64,000 nucleotides of DNA from Streptomyces althioticus. Its GTDB lineage: Bacteria > Actinomycetota > Actinomycetes > Streptomycetales > Streptomycetaceae. The DNA lies in assembly GCA_014649355.1 (NCBI GenBank), contig BMSW01000022.1, forward strand, positions 1 through 64,000. Direction: 5' to 3'. Below, in pieces: positions 25,723 to 34,843 of this stretch; the stretch's first letter is position 1; each line of letters opens with the position of its first letter. Under the pieces are notes generated by a model. The model was not told the origin of the DNA. It did no database searches and was given only the letters and a program-made list of their open reading frames with translations. The translations under genes were made by a program, and so were the position numbers.

Positions 25723-25766
25723 CGCAGGGCTCTCCGGCATGCGTGTGCTTGCCGGAGAGCCCTGCG
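25723..25766 (+). terminator. strong terminator after the DUF397 gene
   Basis: Perfect 17-bp arms (25723-25739 and 25750-25766) around a 10-nt loop start 16 bp after the stop codon. It should isolate the XRE/DUF397 unit from the downstream gene. Confidence 0.9.
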
Positions 25767-25951
25767 TATCCCACTCCTACGGCACACCTTCAGCAGACCC
25801 GGCGCCTTGCTCGCCCGCGGTCGCCTTCCCGGACGGTGATCGGCATTGTGAAGGAAGCCGGCTCTCACGCCACCGCCACTCTCGTAACGAGGTCTCAACG
25901 AAGCTGATCCATGCTGATCCTCGCAGCTCGGAGGTACTGTAGGTTCCTGCC

Positions 25952-26827
25952 ATGAAGCAGGGTAAAGAGGTCGAGAACCCCGAGTCGCGTTTCTTCGCGG
26001 TGCTGATGGCGGCGGCGAAGCTCCCCGGTGTACGGATCCGCAGGGAGACGTACCTCCGAAGTGCGCTCGCTCGCCACTGTTCCGAGGAAGAGATCCGACG
26101 AGCGATAGAGGAGACTCCCGCTGCCGCGGGCATCACGGTCGAGCTCCTCGACAAGGTCGCCAACGAGTCCATCCGCTACGAAACCGCCAAGGTCAGCGCC
26201 CTCTCGGCCGCCGCAGGAATACCCGGCATCCTCGCCCTTCCCGCCACAGTGCCCGCCGACACGGCCCAGTATGTCGGCCACATGCTGCGCATCGCCCAGA
26301 AGCTCGCCTATCTCTACAGCTGGCCCGAGCTGTTCTCCGACGAGGGCGGTGACGTCGATGACGCGACCAAGGGGATGCTCACGTTGTTCTTCGGCGTGAT
26401 GTTCGGCACCCAGTCGGCGAACGCCGCCGTGGGGAAAGTCGCGGGGATGCTCGCGGAGCAGGTCGCCAAGGAGCTGCCCAAGAAGGCGCTCACCCATGGG
26501 GTCGTTTACCCCATGGTGAAGAAGGTCGCGAAGTGCCTCGGTGTCAAGATGACGACGCAGACCTTCGCCAAGGGTGTCTCGAAAGCCATCCCCGTGGTCG
26601 GGGCCGTCGTGTCCGGAGGGCTCACTCTCGCGACCTACCTTCCGATGGCCAAGAGGCTCAAGAAGCACCTCGCCGGTCTGCCTCTGGCGGACCCTTCGCA
26701 CAGAGCATCGGAGGGAGACGTCGTGGACGGCGAAGTCGTGGAAGAACACGAGACGTTCACCCCGGCGGACGCTGAACTGCACGACGCGGACACCACTGCC
26801 GTCAAGCTGGAGCAACCCAGGGACTGA
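25952..26827 (+). CDS. EcsC-like protein of unknown function
   Basis: A 291-residue protein. The middle part (AAAGIPGILALPATVPADTAQYV, then IAQKLAYLYSW) looks like the EcsC family, whose members have a hydrophobic Gly/Pro-rich core without classical membrane helices. A further hydrophobic stretch (AIPVVGAVVSGGLTLATYL) is near residue 220 and an acidic tail follows. The start at 25952 is the first Met and has weak upstream purines. The gene stands alone on its strand, between pglX and pglY, and converges on the DUF6879 pair. The family call is tentative. Confidence 0.65.
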   Translation: MKQGKEVENPESRFFAVLMAAAKLPGVRIRRETYLRSALARHCSEEEIRRAIEETPAAAGITVELLDKVANESIRYETAKVSALSAAAGIPGILALPATVPADTAQYVGHMLRIAQKLAYLYSWPELFSDEGGDVDDATKGMLTLFFGVMFGTQSANAAVGKVAGMLAEQVAKELPKKALTHGVVYPMVKKVAKCLGVKMTTQTFAKGVSKAIPVVGAVVSGGLTLATYLPMAKRLKKHLAGLPLADPSHRASEGDVVDGEVVEEHETFTPADAELHDADTTAVKLEQPRD

Positions 26828-26898
26828 CGCCGCGCGTGCCCGTCGCCGGGGCGGGGATCCGTCGGCCTGCGGGCTTGCCCATCACCCCGTCCCGCTGA

Positions 26899-27537
26899 TC
26901 ACCGCTTCCCGCCACATCCCGTTGCAGCTCCGGCCCCTCGCGGCGGGGCCAAGGGGACGATTTCCCGGTTGAAGAAATCGTAGAACCCCTCACCACGTTC
27001 ATACAGCGCATCGAATCCGGCGTTCGTTTCCCGGATCAGTGAGCTGTCCGTATAGCGATGGGCACCCGCCGCGTTTCCGTCCTCGTCGTACACGACCTCG
27101 TACATGACCACGTCGCCGAGAATCACCACTTCTGGAACCAGGTGACTCTGCTCGATGCTGGAAATATCACGAGCGTCGATTACCTTGATCGCGTCGCCCA
27201 CGTCCACTCGCACGCGCAGCACGTGCAACTCCCACTGCACATACGGCGTCACCGGGAACTCCACTACCCGGAGGCGGCGGTGCGTGACGCCCAGTTCCGA
27301 CGCTCGCCGGATTTCCCGGGCGTAGTCCTCTCGCCTCTCGTCGGCCAGCGACAGGGCCCTCTCCCAGTCACCGTCGGCGAAGGCCTCCCAGCTCGGGAAG
27401 CCGCGCTCCTGGAAGTGCTGGCCGCGCTCGAGCTTGTTGAGGAAGCCGATCCCGCTGGAGTAGATCCGGCCGAGGTCGGCGTGGTACGTGGGTCGGTCCA
27501 GGCGTTCGGAGGCGCCGTGGGGAAACGAGTCAAACAC
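26899..27537 (-). CDS. DUF6879 family protein
   Basis: A 212-residue protein of a family common in Streptomyces, recognised by the segments TYHADLGRIYSSGIGFLNKLERGQ at the start (shown in part), WELHVLRVRVDVGDAI and the acidic C-terminal half ending in FFNREIVPLA. No catalytic motif is apparent. It starts with GTG at 27537 and overlaps the preceding small gene by 8 bp, so the two form an operon. Confidence 0.75.
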   Translation of the reverse strand: MFDSFPHGASERLDRPTYHADLGRIYSSGIGFLNKLERGQHFQERGFPSWEAFADGDWERALSLADERREDYAREIRRASELGVTHRRLRVVEFPVTPYVQWELHVLRVRVDVGDAIKVIDARDISSIEQSHLVPEVVILGDVVMYEVVYDEDGNAAGAHRYTDSSLIRETNAGFDALYERGEGFYDFFNREIVPLAPPRGAGAATGCGGKR

Positions 27538-27799
27538 TGGGGATGTCCGGCTTCGCCGCGATGAGCATGTTCCGGGGAATGACCACGAGGCGCTCGTCCG
27601 ATCCGATCGAGACCCCGTCGGGAAGGTTGCTGCCGAGCGACTGGGTGAGGTCCCGGCCGATGACGGCGATGTCGCCGTTGGCGAGTTCCCAGATGTCCGG
27701 GCAGTCAGGAGTTCCGGTGGTGTTTCCCAGCTCCTGGGGCGTTTTTCCCAGGCGCCGCTTGAAACTCGTATCGGGATCCGCTTCCCATGGCCTGGCCAT
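27530..27799 (-). CDS. small partner protein of DUF6879
   Basis: An 89-residue protein with a C-terminal part reading CPDIWELANGDIAVIGRD and DERLVVIPRNMLIAAKPDI. These phrases occur in small proteins encoded just upstream of DUF6879 genes. The start at 27799 (MARPWEAD) is preceded by GAGGGAA. The function is unknown; XRE/DUF397-like regulatory pairs are the nearest analogy. Confidence 0.7.
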   Translation of the reverse strand: MARPWEADPDTSFKRRLGKTPQELGNTTGTPDCPDIWELANGDIAVIGRDLTQSLGSNLPDGVSIGSDERLVVIPRNMLIAAKPDIPSV

Positions 27800-28031
27800 T
27801 TCCCTCGCCCCCTCGTTCGGTCGATCGGGAGGCCTCACTGTACCGCTCAAAAGTCCTGTTTGACCACGTGTCAGAGCCGGTACCAGGAGTATTGGCGAGG
27901 ATTGATTCCTCCTTGTTCCCTGCCGCGCAGGGGTGGAATGATGTTGATCGCACTGAAGATCGCGCAAACGTCTGACAGGTGACACTTTTCATCTGATGCT
28001 GTCGGAGAATAGGGTGAGCGGAGGGGTGTCT

Positions 28032-28442
28032 GTGGACGCTGAAGTGGCCTTGCTCGCGCAGAGCGCAGGAACCACCTTGGTCGCGTTGATGGCGACCGAT
28101 GCCTGGCACCAGGTGCGTGACGGGATCACGCGGCTCTGGCGCCGGACGCAACCCGAGCGCGCCGAGACCGTTGCCGCCGAGTTGGAGGCCGGTCGCGAGG
28201 ACGTGCTCGCCGCGGCAGCCGCAGACGACCAGGAGACCCTGGACGAACTGCGGCTTCAATGGCAGGGGATGGTGCGGCGGCTGCTCGTCGCCCGGCCGGA
28301 CGCCATTCAGGAACTGCGCGCACTGCTGGACCAGCTCGGCCCCGACGGCTCGGCTGCCCGGCAGATCACCCAGCACGCCACCGCATCCGGTCACGCCCGG
28401 GTCTACCAAGCGGGTCGTGATCAGCACATCGCAGAGCGATGA
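28032..28442 (+). CDS. small helical protein with C-terminal DQHI motif, STAND partner
   Basis: A 136-residue, mostly helical, alanine-rich protein of unknown family. GTG 28032 is preferred because GGAGGGG lies just upstream; ATG 27996 is the longer alternative. The last residues read RVYQAGRDQHIAER, matching a motif at the N-terminus of the next protein. The genes overlap by ATGA. By position and motif it could be a receptor, adaptor or effector that docks with the downstream NB-ARC/TPR ATPase; this is inference. Confidence 0.65.
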   Translation: MDAEVALLAQSAGTTLVALMATDAWHQVRDGITRLWRRTQPERAETVAAELEAGREDVLAAAAADDQETLDELRLQWQGMVRRLLVARPDAIQELRALLDQLGPDGSAARQITQHATASGHARVYQAGRDQHIAER

Positions 28443-30574
28443 CGGGCGGGACGGAGGGGCACGCAGAGGACCAGGGACGCGTCTACCAGTCGCAGGGCGA
28501 CCAGCACATCAGCGAGCACCATCACTACGCCGGTCATGCCCCGGCGTACGGCGGGCCGGACTCGGTGCGACGTCCGGCGGTCGGCCGGCTCCCTGTCGTA
28601 CTCCGCGACCGCGGCGAGGTGATGGAACGCCTGCGGACGAGCGTAGCGGCAGAGCACGGCGGCCAGGTCTACGTGCTGTACGGCATGGGCGGCTCGGGCA
28701 AGACGGCGGTCGCCTGCGCCCTGTTCCAGGAGGTCACCGCGGAAGCGGGCCGGGTGGGCATGTGGGTCAACGCCTCCGACCGCGCGAGCCTGCGCGCAGG
28801 CATGCTCGCCGTCGCCGCCGACCGGGGGGCGGACGACAGTGAACTGCTCGCCGCACGCAACGGCCTCAGACCTGCCGCCGATCTCGTCTGGAGGTATCTC
28901 GACCGCTCCGCCGAACCCTGGCTGCTGGTCCTGGACAACACCGACGAGCCGGAGATCCTGCGGGACGGTCACTGGCTGCGCACCAGTCCCCGCGGCACCG
29001 TCCTGGTGACCACACGGCGTGCGGCGGCCCGGTGGTGGCCGGGCGCCGAGCTGCAGTACATCGGTGTACTGCCCCGGGAGGACGCCGCGCTCGTGCTGCG
29101 CGATCTCGCACCGCACAGCGGCACGACCGAGCAGGCGGCGCGGGTCGCGGACCGGCTCGGGAGGCTGCCCCTCGCCCTCACCCTCGCGGGCGGCTTCCTC
29201 TCCCGGCAGGTCATCGACCCCTGGACGATGGACGCCTACGGGGACCAACTCGACTCGGACGAACGGGTCCAGCTCATCGACCGGGGAGCCGACGCTCTGT
29301 CCGAAGCCGACCCCCGTCATCTGGTCGGCCTGACCTGGCAGCTGACCCTCGACGCCTTCGAAGCGCGCGGACTGCCCGAAGCGGCGGCTCTGCTCAGACT
29401 GCTCGCCCGGTTCGCCGCCGAGCCGCTGCCGCTGGCTCTGCTCAACCACGCCGGCATCGGCGCCGTACTGCCTCGTGCCCGGACCGAGACAGCCCTCAGA
29501 GCGCTCCTCGACCAGTCACTGTCCGAACTCGTCGAGGCCGCAGGCACACGCTGTGCACAGAGTCACGGCATCCTGCTCGACAGCGTCTCGGCGGCGACCC
29601 CCGCAGACCTCGTGCCGGCCCTCGACACGACAGCCGTCCGGCTGCTCGACGGGGCCGTGCCCGCAGTACCCGATGCCGGTCCGCACGACCCCCGGCTGCG
29701 GCTGCTCGTTCCTCACGCGCTGGCCCTGCTCGGGCACGCCGGCGAGTCGTCCGCCGCCGACGCCTTGGCCGTCACGACGCGGCTGGCCACCGCCCTGCAC
29801 CGGACCGGTGACTACGTCTCCGCCTGGGAGACCGCCCGGAACGCCGCCGATCTCGCGCAGCGACACCTCGGCGCGGATCACCGTGCGGTCCTCGCCGCCC
29901 GGTCCAGGGCAGGGCGGGCACTGTTCCGGCTGGGCCGGTACGCCGAGGCCGAGGCGGCGCTCCGCGCGGTCCGGGACGCCCAGGAGCGCCTGTTCGGCGC
30001 CGACGACCCCGACACCGCGGACAGCGGTTACGGCCTCCAGCTCGTGCTGGCGAACCTCGGCCGACGGGAGGAAGCCGTCGCGCTGCTCCGCGACACCGTC
30101 GCCGCGCGGCGCTCCGCTCTGGGCGCCGCGCATCCGCTGACCCTGCGGGCCCGCGCCGGCCTGCTGGAGATGCTGCCCGCCGCCGACGTGGTCACCGAGG
30201 AAGGCGGCGCACTGCTCTCGCTGCCGTCGGAGTGCGAGCGCCTCCTCGGCCCCGACCACACCGTGACACTCGGCGCCCGGCACAACCACGCGTGGGCGCT
30301 CTACCTCCTGGGCCGCTTCGACGAGGCCGACCGGGAGATCCGGCAGGTCGCCGAGGCGTATGAACGGCGGTTCGGGCCCGAGTACCCGATCGTGCTCGCC
30401 GCCCGGCAGCTCCTCTCCCGGACCCGAGCCGCGCTCGGACACAGGGAGGAGGGGATCGCGCTGATGACCGACGTCGTCGAGCGGCGGGACCGCGGCCTGG
30501 GCCCCGAGCACCCCTTCACGGTCGCGAGCCGGAACCTGCTGGACGCCTACCGGTCGGGGCGATGGCGGCCGTAG
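28439..30574 (+). CDS. NB-ARC/TPR STAND-type ATPase
   Basis: A 711-residue signal-transduction ATPase. Residues 1-30 include RVYQSQGDQHISE, shared with the upstream small protein. The nucleotide-binding domain has P-loop GMGGSGKT at 82-89 and Walker B LLVLDN around Asp166, followed by the GLPLALTLA-like motif (GRLPLALTLAGGF). From about residue 440 a series of tetratricopeptide repeats follows (GDYVSAWETARNAADLAQ, GRYAEAEAALR, GRREEAVALLR, GRFDEADREIR). STAND proteins oligomerise on ligand sensing; several bacterial members act in phage defence. Its position between pglX and pglY suggests that role. Confidence 0.88.
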   Translation: MTGGTEGHAEDQGRVYQSQGDQHISEHHHYAGHAPAYGGPDSVRRPAVGRLPVVLRDRGEVMERLRTSVAAEHGGQVYVLYGMGGSGKTAVACALFQEVTAEAGRVGMWVNASDRASLRAGMLAVAADRGADDSELLAARNGLRPAADLVWRYLDRSAEPWLLVLDNTDEPEILRDGHWLRTSPRGTVLVTTRRAAARWWPGAELQYIGVLPREDAALVLRDLAPHSGTTEQAARVADRLGRLPLALTLAGGFLSRQVIDPWTMDAYGDQLDSDERVQLIDRGADALSEADPRHLVGLTWQLTLDAFEARGLPEAAALLRLLARFAAEPLPLALLNHAGIGAVLPRARTETALRALLDQSLSELVEAAGTRCAQSHGILLDSVSAATPADLVPALDTTAVRLLDGAVPAVPDAGPHDPRLRLLVPHALALLGHAGESSAADALAVTTRLATALHRTGDYVSAWETARNAADLAQRHLGADHRAVLAARSRAGRALFRLGRYAEAEAALRAVRDAQERLFGADDPDTADSGYGLQLVLANLGRREEAVALLRDTVAARRSALGAAHPLTLRARAGLLEMLPAADVVTEEGGALLSLPSECERLLGPDHTVTLGARHNHAWALYLLGRFDEADREIRQVAEAYERRFGPEYPIVLAARQLLSRTRAALGHREEGIALMTDVVERRDRGLGPEHPFTVASRNLLDAYRSGRWRP

Positions 30575-30958
30575 CGCCCCACCGTGGGGACCGGGCGATC
30601 GGTACGGGCGGTGCGGGAGGGCATACGGCACCGGGTGGAGGGGGAGGGACCGATGTAGGGTGCTATGCGCAGGCCGTACGGGTGATGTTCAGTGCGAGGG
30701 GGACGAAGAGTGCAGACGCCGCGAATCCACCCGACCTGACTTCTCCGGCGCCGTGAGCGTGGTTGCCGTCCGCTCACCGCATGACCGGATCCGTCCGCGC
30801 CGCCGACCATGACAGCCGGCCCGCCGCACCGGCCGTCCGTACTTCTGAGCGCCCTGGCCCCACCCCTCGGACCGGCCCCGGGCCTCGGCGGCGGACCCCG
30901 CGCGGCACCGAGTACGAGCAGCAGCAGCGACCACCGTCAGGGAGAGCGAGAACCCGCA
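30575..30958. other. intergenic region upstream of pglY
   Basis: No supported gene in this 384-bp gap, although the pglY frame is open upstream to 30809. It should hold the pglYZ promoter. The inverted repeat at 30750-30780 is the main structural feature. Confidence 0.6.
30750..30780. promoter_or_regulatory. inverted repeat upstream of pglY, candidate operator
   Basis: Ten-base arms with one mismatch (30750-30759 and 30771-30780; core GTGAGCG/CGCTCAC) are separated by 11 bp, about 180 bp upstream of the pglY start. It could be an operator or an RNA hairpin in the leader. Confidence 0.35.
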
Positions 30959-33900
30959 ATGGCCCAGCAGCCCCTCCTCCGCGATGTCATCGACATCAAG
31001 GAGTCCATCTCCACCTCGGACTTCGTGCTGTCCCTCGCCGAGGCGACGACACCCGAGGGCGCCCAGCACGCGCTCAAGGACTACGTCGTCACCGAGCGGC
31101 TGCTGGAGAACTTCGACGAGGCGCTGGACCTCATCAAGTCCGCGCTGGACGGACACCGCTCCAAGGCGGCGTACCTCCACGGCTCGTTCGGTTCCGGTAA
31201 GTCGCACTTCATGGCCGTGCTGTACGCACTGCTCAGCGGCAACCCGGCGGCCCGTGCCCGTACCGAGTTCGACCCGGTGCTGACCAGGCACGAGTGGCTG
31301 AGCACGGACGGCAAGAAGTTCCTGCTCGTGCCGTACCACATGCTCGGCGCGAAGGCCCTGGAGCAGCGGGTGCTCGGCGGGTACGTGCACCACGTCAAGA
31401 AGCTGCACCCGGACGCACCGACCCCGCAGGTGTACCGGACCGACTCCCTCTTCGCCGACATCCGCGCCATGCGCGCCAACATGGGCGACGAGGCCGTCAT
31501 CCGGGGTCTCGGCACCAGCGACGCGGACGACGGGGAGGAGGACGAGTGGGGCGAGGGCTTCGCCTGGACCCCGCAGCTCCTGGACACCGCGCTCGCCGCC
31601 GAGGAGAACCACGAGGCGGGCGTCCACCTCAACCTCACCAACCCCTCCACCCCGGCCGAGCTGCGTGCCAAGCTCGTCAACGACGCCGGTACCAACCTCC
31701 TCCCCGGCTTCACCAAGAACGCCGCCGAGGACGAGCACGGCTTCATCTCCCTGGACGCCGGTCTGTCCGTCATCGCCGAGCACGCCAAGTCGCTCGGCTA
31801 CGACGGCCTGATCCTGTTCATGGACGAGCTGATCCTGTGGCTGGCCACCCTCATCCACGACCAGAAGTTCGTGGCCCGCGAGGCCAGCAAGATCACCAAC
31901 TTCGTGGAGGGCGGCGACGCCCGCCGCGCCATCCCCGTCGTGTCGTTCATCGCCCGCCAGCGCGACCTGCGCGAACTGGTCGGCGAGGAGGTGTCCGGCG
32001 CGGCCGAGTCGTCCATCCAGGACACCCTGAACCTGGCCTCCGGCCGGTTCGACAAGATCACCCTGGAGGACCGCAACCTCCCGCAGATCGCCCACGCCCG
32101 CCTCCTCAAGCCCAAGGACGACGAGGCGGCCAAGCTGGTCGACGCCGCCTTCGAGCAGACCAAGCGGGTCGGACCCCAGGTCTGGGACACCCTGCTCGGC
32201 TCGGAGAAGGGCACCACCGGCGCGGACGCGGAGTCGTTCCGGCTGACGTACCCGTTCTCGCCGGCGTTCATGGACACCCTCGTCCACATCTCGTCCGCGC
32301 TGCAGCGCTCCCGCACCGGTCTGAAGCTGATGGGCCAGCTCCTCGCCGACCACCGCGACGAGATCCGGCTCGGCCAGCTCGTCCCCGTCGGCGACCTCTA
32401 CCCGGTGATCGCGGAGGGCGGCGACAAGCCGTTCACCGACAGCCTCAAGGTCGTCTTCGAGGCCGCCGACAAGCTCTACAAGACCAAGCTGCGGCCCTAC
32501 CTGCTCAGCTCGTACGACATCACCGAGGACGACGTCGAGCAGTACCGCAACCGGCCCGAGTCCCTCACCGACCCGAAGAAGCTCAACGGCTGCCGGATGT
32601 TCCTCGGCGACAACCGGCTCGTGTGCACGCTGCTGCTGTCCGCGCTGGCGCCCAGCGTGCCCGCGCTGTCCGAGCTGACCATCCGGCGGCTCGGCGCGCT
32701 CAACCACGGGTCGGTCCTCGCGCCCATCCCGGGCGCCGAGGTCGGCATCATCAAGAACAAGGTCGCCGAGTGGGCCGCCAGGTTCCCCGAGATCAAGGAG
32801 ACCGGCACCGACGCCAACCCCGGCGTCCGCCTCGAGCTCTCCGGCGTCGACGTGGACTCCGTCATCGCCAACGCCCAGGTCAACGACAACCCCGGCAACC
32901 GCGTCGCCCTCGCCCGCCGCCTGCTCTCCGAGGAACTGGGCGTCGAACACGGCCAGTTGAGCGACCAGCTCCACTTCACCTGGCGCGGCACCGCTCGCAC
33001 CGCCGAGATCGTCTTCGGCAACGTCGCCGACGAGGACGAGCTGCCCGACCACGACCTGATGCCCCAGGAGGAGGGCCGCTGGCGCATCGCCATAGACCTC
33101 CCCTTCGACGAGGGCGAGTGGGGCCCCGTCGAGGACGTCAACCGCATCCAGCGGCTGCGCGAACGCCAGCAGGGCGAACGGTCCCGCACCGTCGCCTGGC
33201 TGCCCGCCCACCTGTCCGCGACCCGCTTCGCCGACTTCCGGCGCCTCGTCATCATCGACAAGGCCCTCGCCGACGAGCACCGTTTCGACACCCAGTACGC
33301 GGGCTACCTCAACGCCGACAATCGCAGCCGCGCCAAGGGCCTGCTCGAGACCCAGCGCGAGGCCCTGCTCAAGCAGGTCAAGGGCGCCTTCAAGCAGGCG
33401 TACGGACTCGCCCAGAAGCAGGCCGCCGACGTCGTGCCCGACTTCGACGACCACCTCGTCGCGCTGCCCGACGTCGACGGGCTCACCCTGTCCTTCGGGC
33501 AGAGCCTGCACGACGGCATCCGGCACGTCGCGGGCAAGCTGCTCGCCCACCAGTACCCGGCCCACCCCGACCTCGACCCCGACGCCACCGGCACCGCCGT
33601 CAAGCCCGCCGACACCAAGAAGGTGTTCACCCACGTCCGGGCCGCCGCCGAGGCACGCGACGGGCGCGTGGAGGTCCCGGCCGCCGACCGCAAGCTCATG
33701 CAGCGCATCGCCGGCCCCCTGCGCCTCGGACAGCAGAAGGAGGCGTACTTCGAGCTGTCCCGCTACTGGGCCGACCACTTCCGCCAGCTCGCCCGCTCCC
33801 AGGGCGTCACCGGGGACCTGTCCCTGATCACGCTCACCGACTGGACCGACCAGCCCGACCCGCGCGGCCTGCCCGACTTCCTCGCCCGACTCGTCGTCGC

Positions 33901-34843
33901 CTCCTTCGCCGAGATGGACGACCGGGTGTGGGTGCGCGGCGGCACCGTCCTCGACCCCGCGCCCGAACTGTCCGCGATCAAGGACCACGACGCGCTGCGC
34001 AGCCAGCCACTGCCCGCCGAGTCCGACTGGGACACCGCACGCCAGCGCTTCGAGACCGTCTTCGGGGCGAAGCCGCCCGCGCTGCGGCGCGGCCGGATGG
34101 TCAACCAGTTCGCCCGCCAGATCATCGAGGCCGCCCGCGCCCACCGGGACCACGCGGCCGACCTGGTGAACCAGTTGCAGGCCCACGCCTCCTTCCTCGG
34201 CCTCGACCAGACCGCCGACACCGGACGGCTCGCCCTCGCCCGCCGCTCCCTGGAACTGCTGGACGCGCTCACGGCGGAGGCCGGCAAGGGCGCGGCCGGG
34301 GCGAAGAAGACGGTGGAGGCCCTCGCCTCCTTCGACCTGGGCGAGACCAGCGCCGACCGGTACGGCACCTCCGTCAAGAAGGCCCGCGCCGTCGCTGAGG
34401 CCGTCGCCTCCGCCCCCTGGAGCACCCTGGAGCTCGCCGCCGGACTCGGCCCCGAGGGCGAGGCACTGCTCGACTCGCTGCGCAACGTGGCCCGCGACGA
34501 CCAGCGCACCGCCGACCTGCGCGACGCCCTGGCCCGCACCCAGCGCGAGGTCGTCGCCCTGATCAAGCGCAGCCAGGCCGCCTCCACCCCGCCGCCCGTG
34601 CCCGTCGCACCCCAGCCCTCCACGGCCGACGGCCAGTGCCTGGACACCCCGACCAGTGACCCGCGCATCCCCTACATCCCGCAGGAGACGCCCTCCGCGG
34701 GGAACGGCGGTACGGCGCGGAAGTCGGGGCGCCGCAGCACGACCGTGCGCCAGGCCGCCGCCGACCTCCAGGAGGAACTGGCCGACCTGGCCGCCCGCCA
34801 CCCGAACGCGACCATCGAGATCACCTGGCAGGTCATCGAATGA
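30959..34843 (+). CDS. pglY: BREX-2/Pgl ATPase PglY
   Basis: A 1294-residue P-loop ATPase, the type 2 counterpart of BrxC. Walker A GSFGSGKS is at 75-82 near the N-terminus and Walker B LFMDE around Asp289. The opening MAQQPLLRDVIDIKES matches PglY. The long C-terminal part is helical and charged and ends near an Arg-rich segment. The start at 30959 follows GGGAGAG; the upstream in-frame extension is low-complexity. The stop overlaps the pglZ start (ATGA). PglY is required for Pgl resistance and depends on its P-loop in S. coelicolor. Confidence 0.95.
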   Translation: MAQQPLLRDVIDIKESISTSDFVLSLAEATTPEGAQHALKDYVVTERLLENFDEALDLIKSALDGHRSKAAYLHGSFGSGKSHFMAVLYALLSGNPAARARTEFDPVLTRHEWLSTDGKKFLLVPYHMLGAKALEQRVLGGYVHHVKKLHPDAPTPQVYRTDSLFADIRAMRANMGDEAVIRGLGTSDADDGEEDEWGEGFAWTPQLLDTALAAEENHEAGVHLNLTNPSTPAELRAKLVNDAGTNLLPGFTKNAAEDEHGFISLDAGLSVIAEHAKSLGYDGLILFMDELILWLATLIHDQKFVAREASKITNFVEGGDARRAIPVVSFIARQRDLRELVGEEVSGAAESSIQDTLNLASGRFDKITLEDRNLPQIAHARLLKPKDDEAAKLVDAAFEQTKRVGPQVWDTLLGSEKGTTGADAESFRLTYPFSPAFMDTLVHISSALQRSRTGLKLMGQLLADHRDEIRLGQLVPVGDLYPVIAEGGDKPFTDSLKVVFEAADKLYKTKLRPYLLSSYDITEDDVEQYRNRPESLTDPKKLNGCRMFLGDNRLVCTLLLSALAPSVPALSELTIRRLGALNHGSVLAPIPGAEVGIIKNKVAEWAARFPEIKETGTDANPGVRLELSGVDVDSVIANAQVNDNPGNRVALARRLLSEELGVEHGQLSDQLHFTWRGTARTAEIVFGNVADEDELPDHDLMPQEEGRWRIAIDLPFDEGEWGPVEDVNRIQRLRERQQGERSRTVAWLPAHLSATRFADFRRLVIIDKALADEHRFDTQYAGYLNADNRSRAKGLLETQREALLKQVKGAFKQAYGLAQKQAADVVPDFDDHLVALPDVDGLTLSFGQSLHDGIRHVAGKLLAHQYPAHPDLDPDATGTAVKPADTKKVFTHVRAAAEARDGRVEVPAADRKLMQRIAGPLRLGQQKEAYFELSRYWADHFRQLARSQGVTGDLSLITLTDWTDQPDPRGLPDFLARLVVASFAEMDDRVWVRGGTVLDPAPELSAIKDHDALRSQPLPAESDWDTARQRFETVFGAKPPALRRGRMVNQFARQIIEAARAHRDHAADLVNQLQAHASFLGLDQTADTGRLALARRSLELLDALTAEAGKGAAGAKKTVEALASFDLGETSADRYGTSVKKARAVAEAVASAPWSTLELAAGLGPEGEALLDSLRNVARDDQRTADLRDALARTQREVVALIKRSQAASTPPPVPVAPQPSTADGQCLDTPTSDPRIPYIPQETPSAGNGGTARKSGRRSTTVRQAAADLQEELADLAARHPNATIEITWQVIE

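Noticed and set aside
31294..34398. 1034-residue plus-strand frame inside pglY
   Set aside because: Arg/Pro-rich out-of-frame translation of pglY.
30689..34801. 1370-residue minus-strand frame opposite pglY
   Set aside because: Shadow of pglY; Gly/Val/Leu/Glu-rich composition without motifs. PglY is unmistakable on the plus strand.
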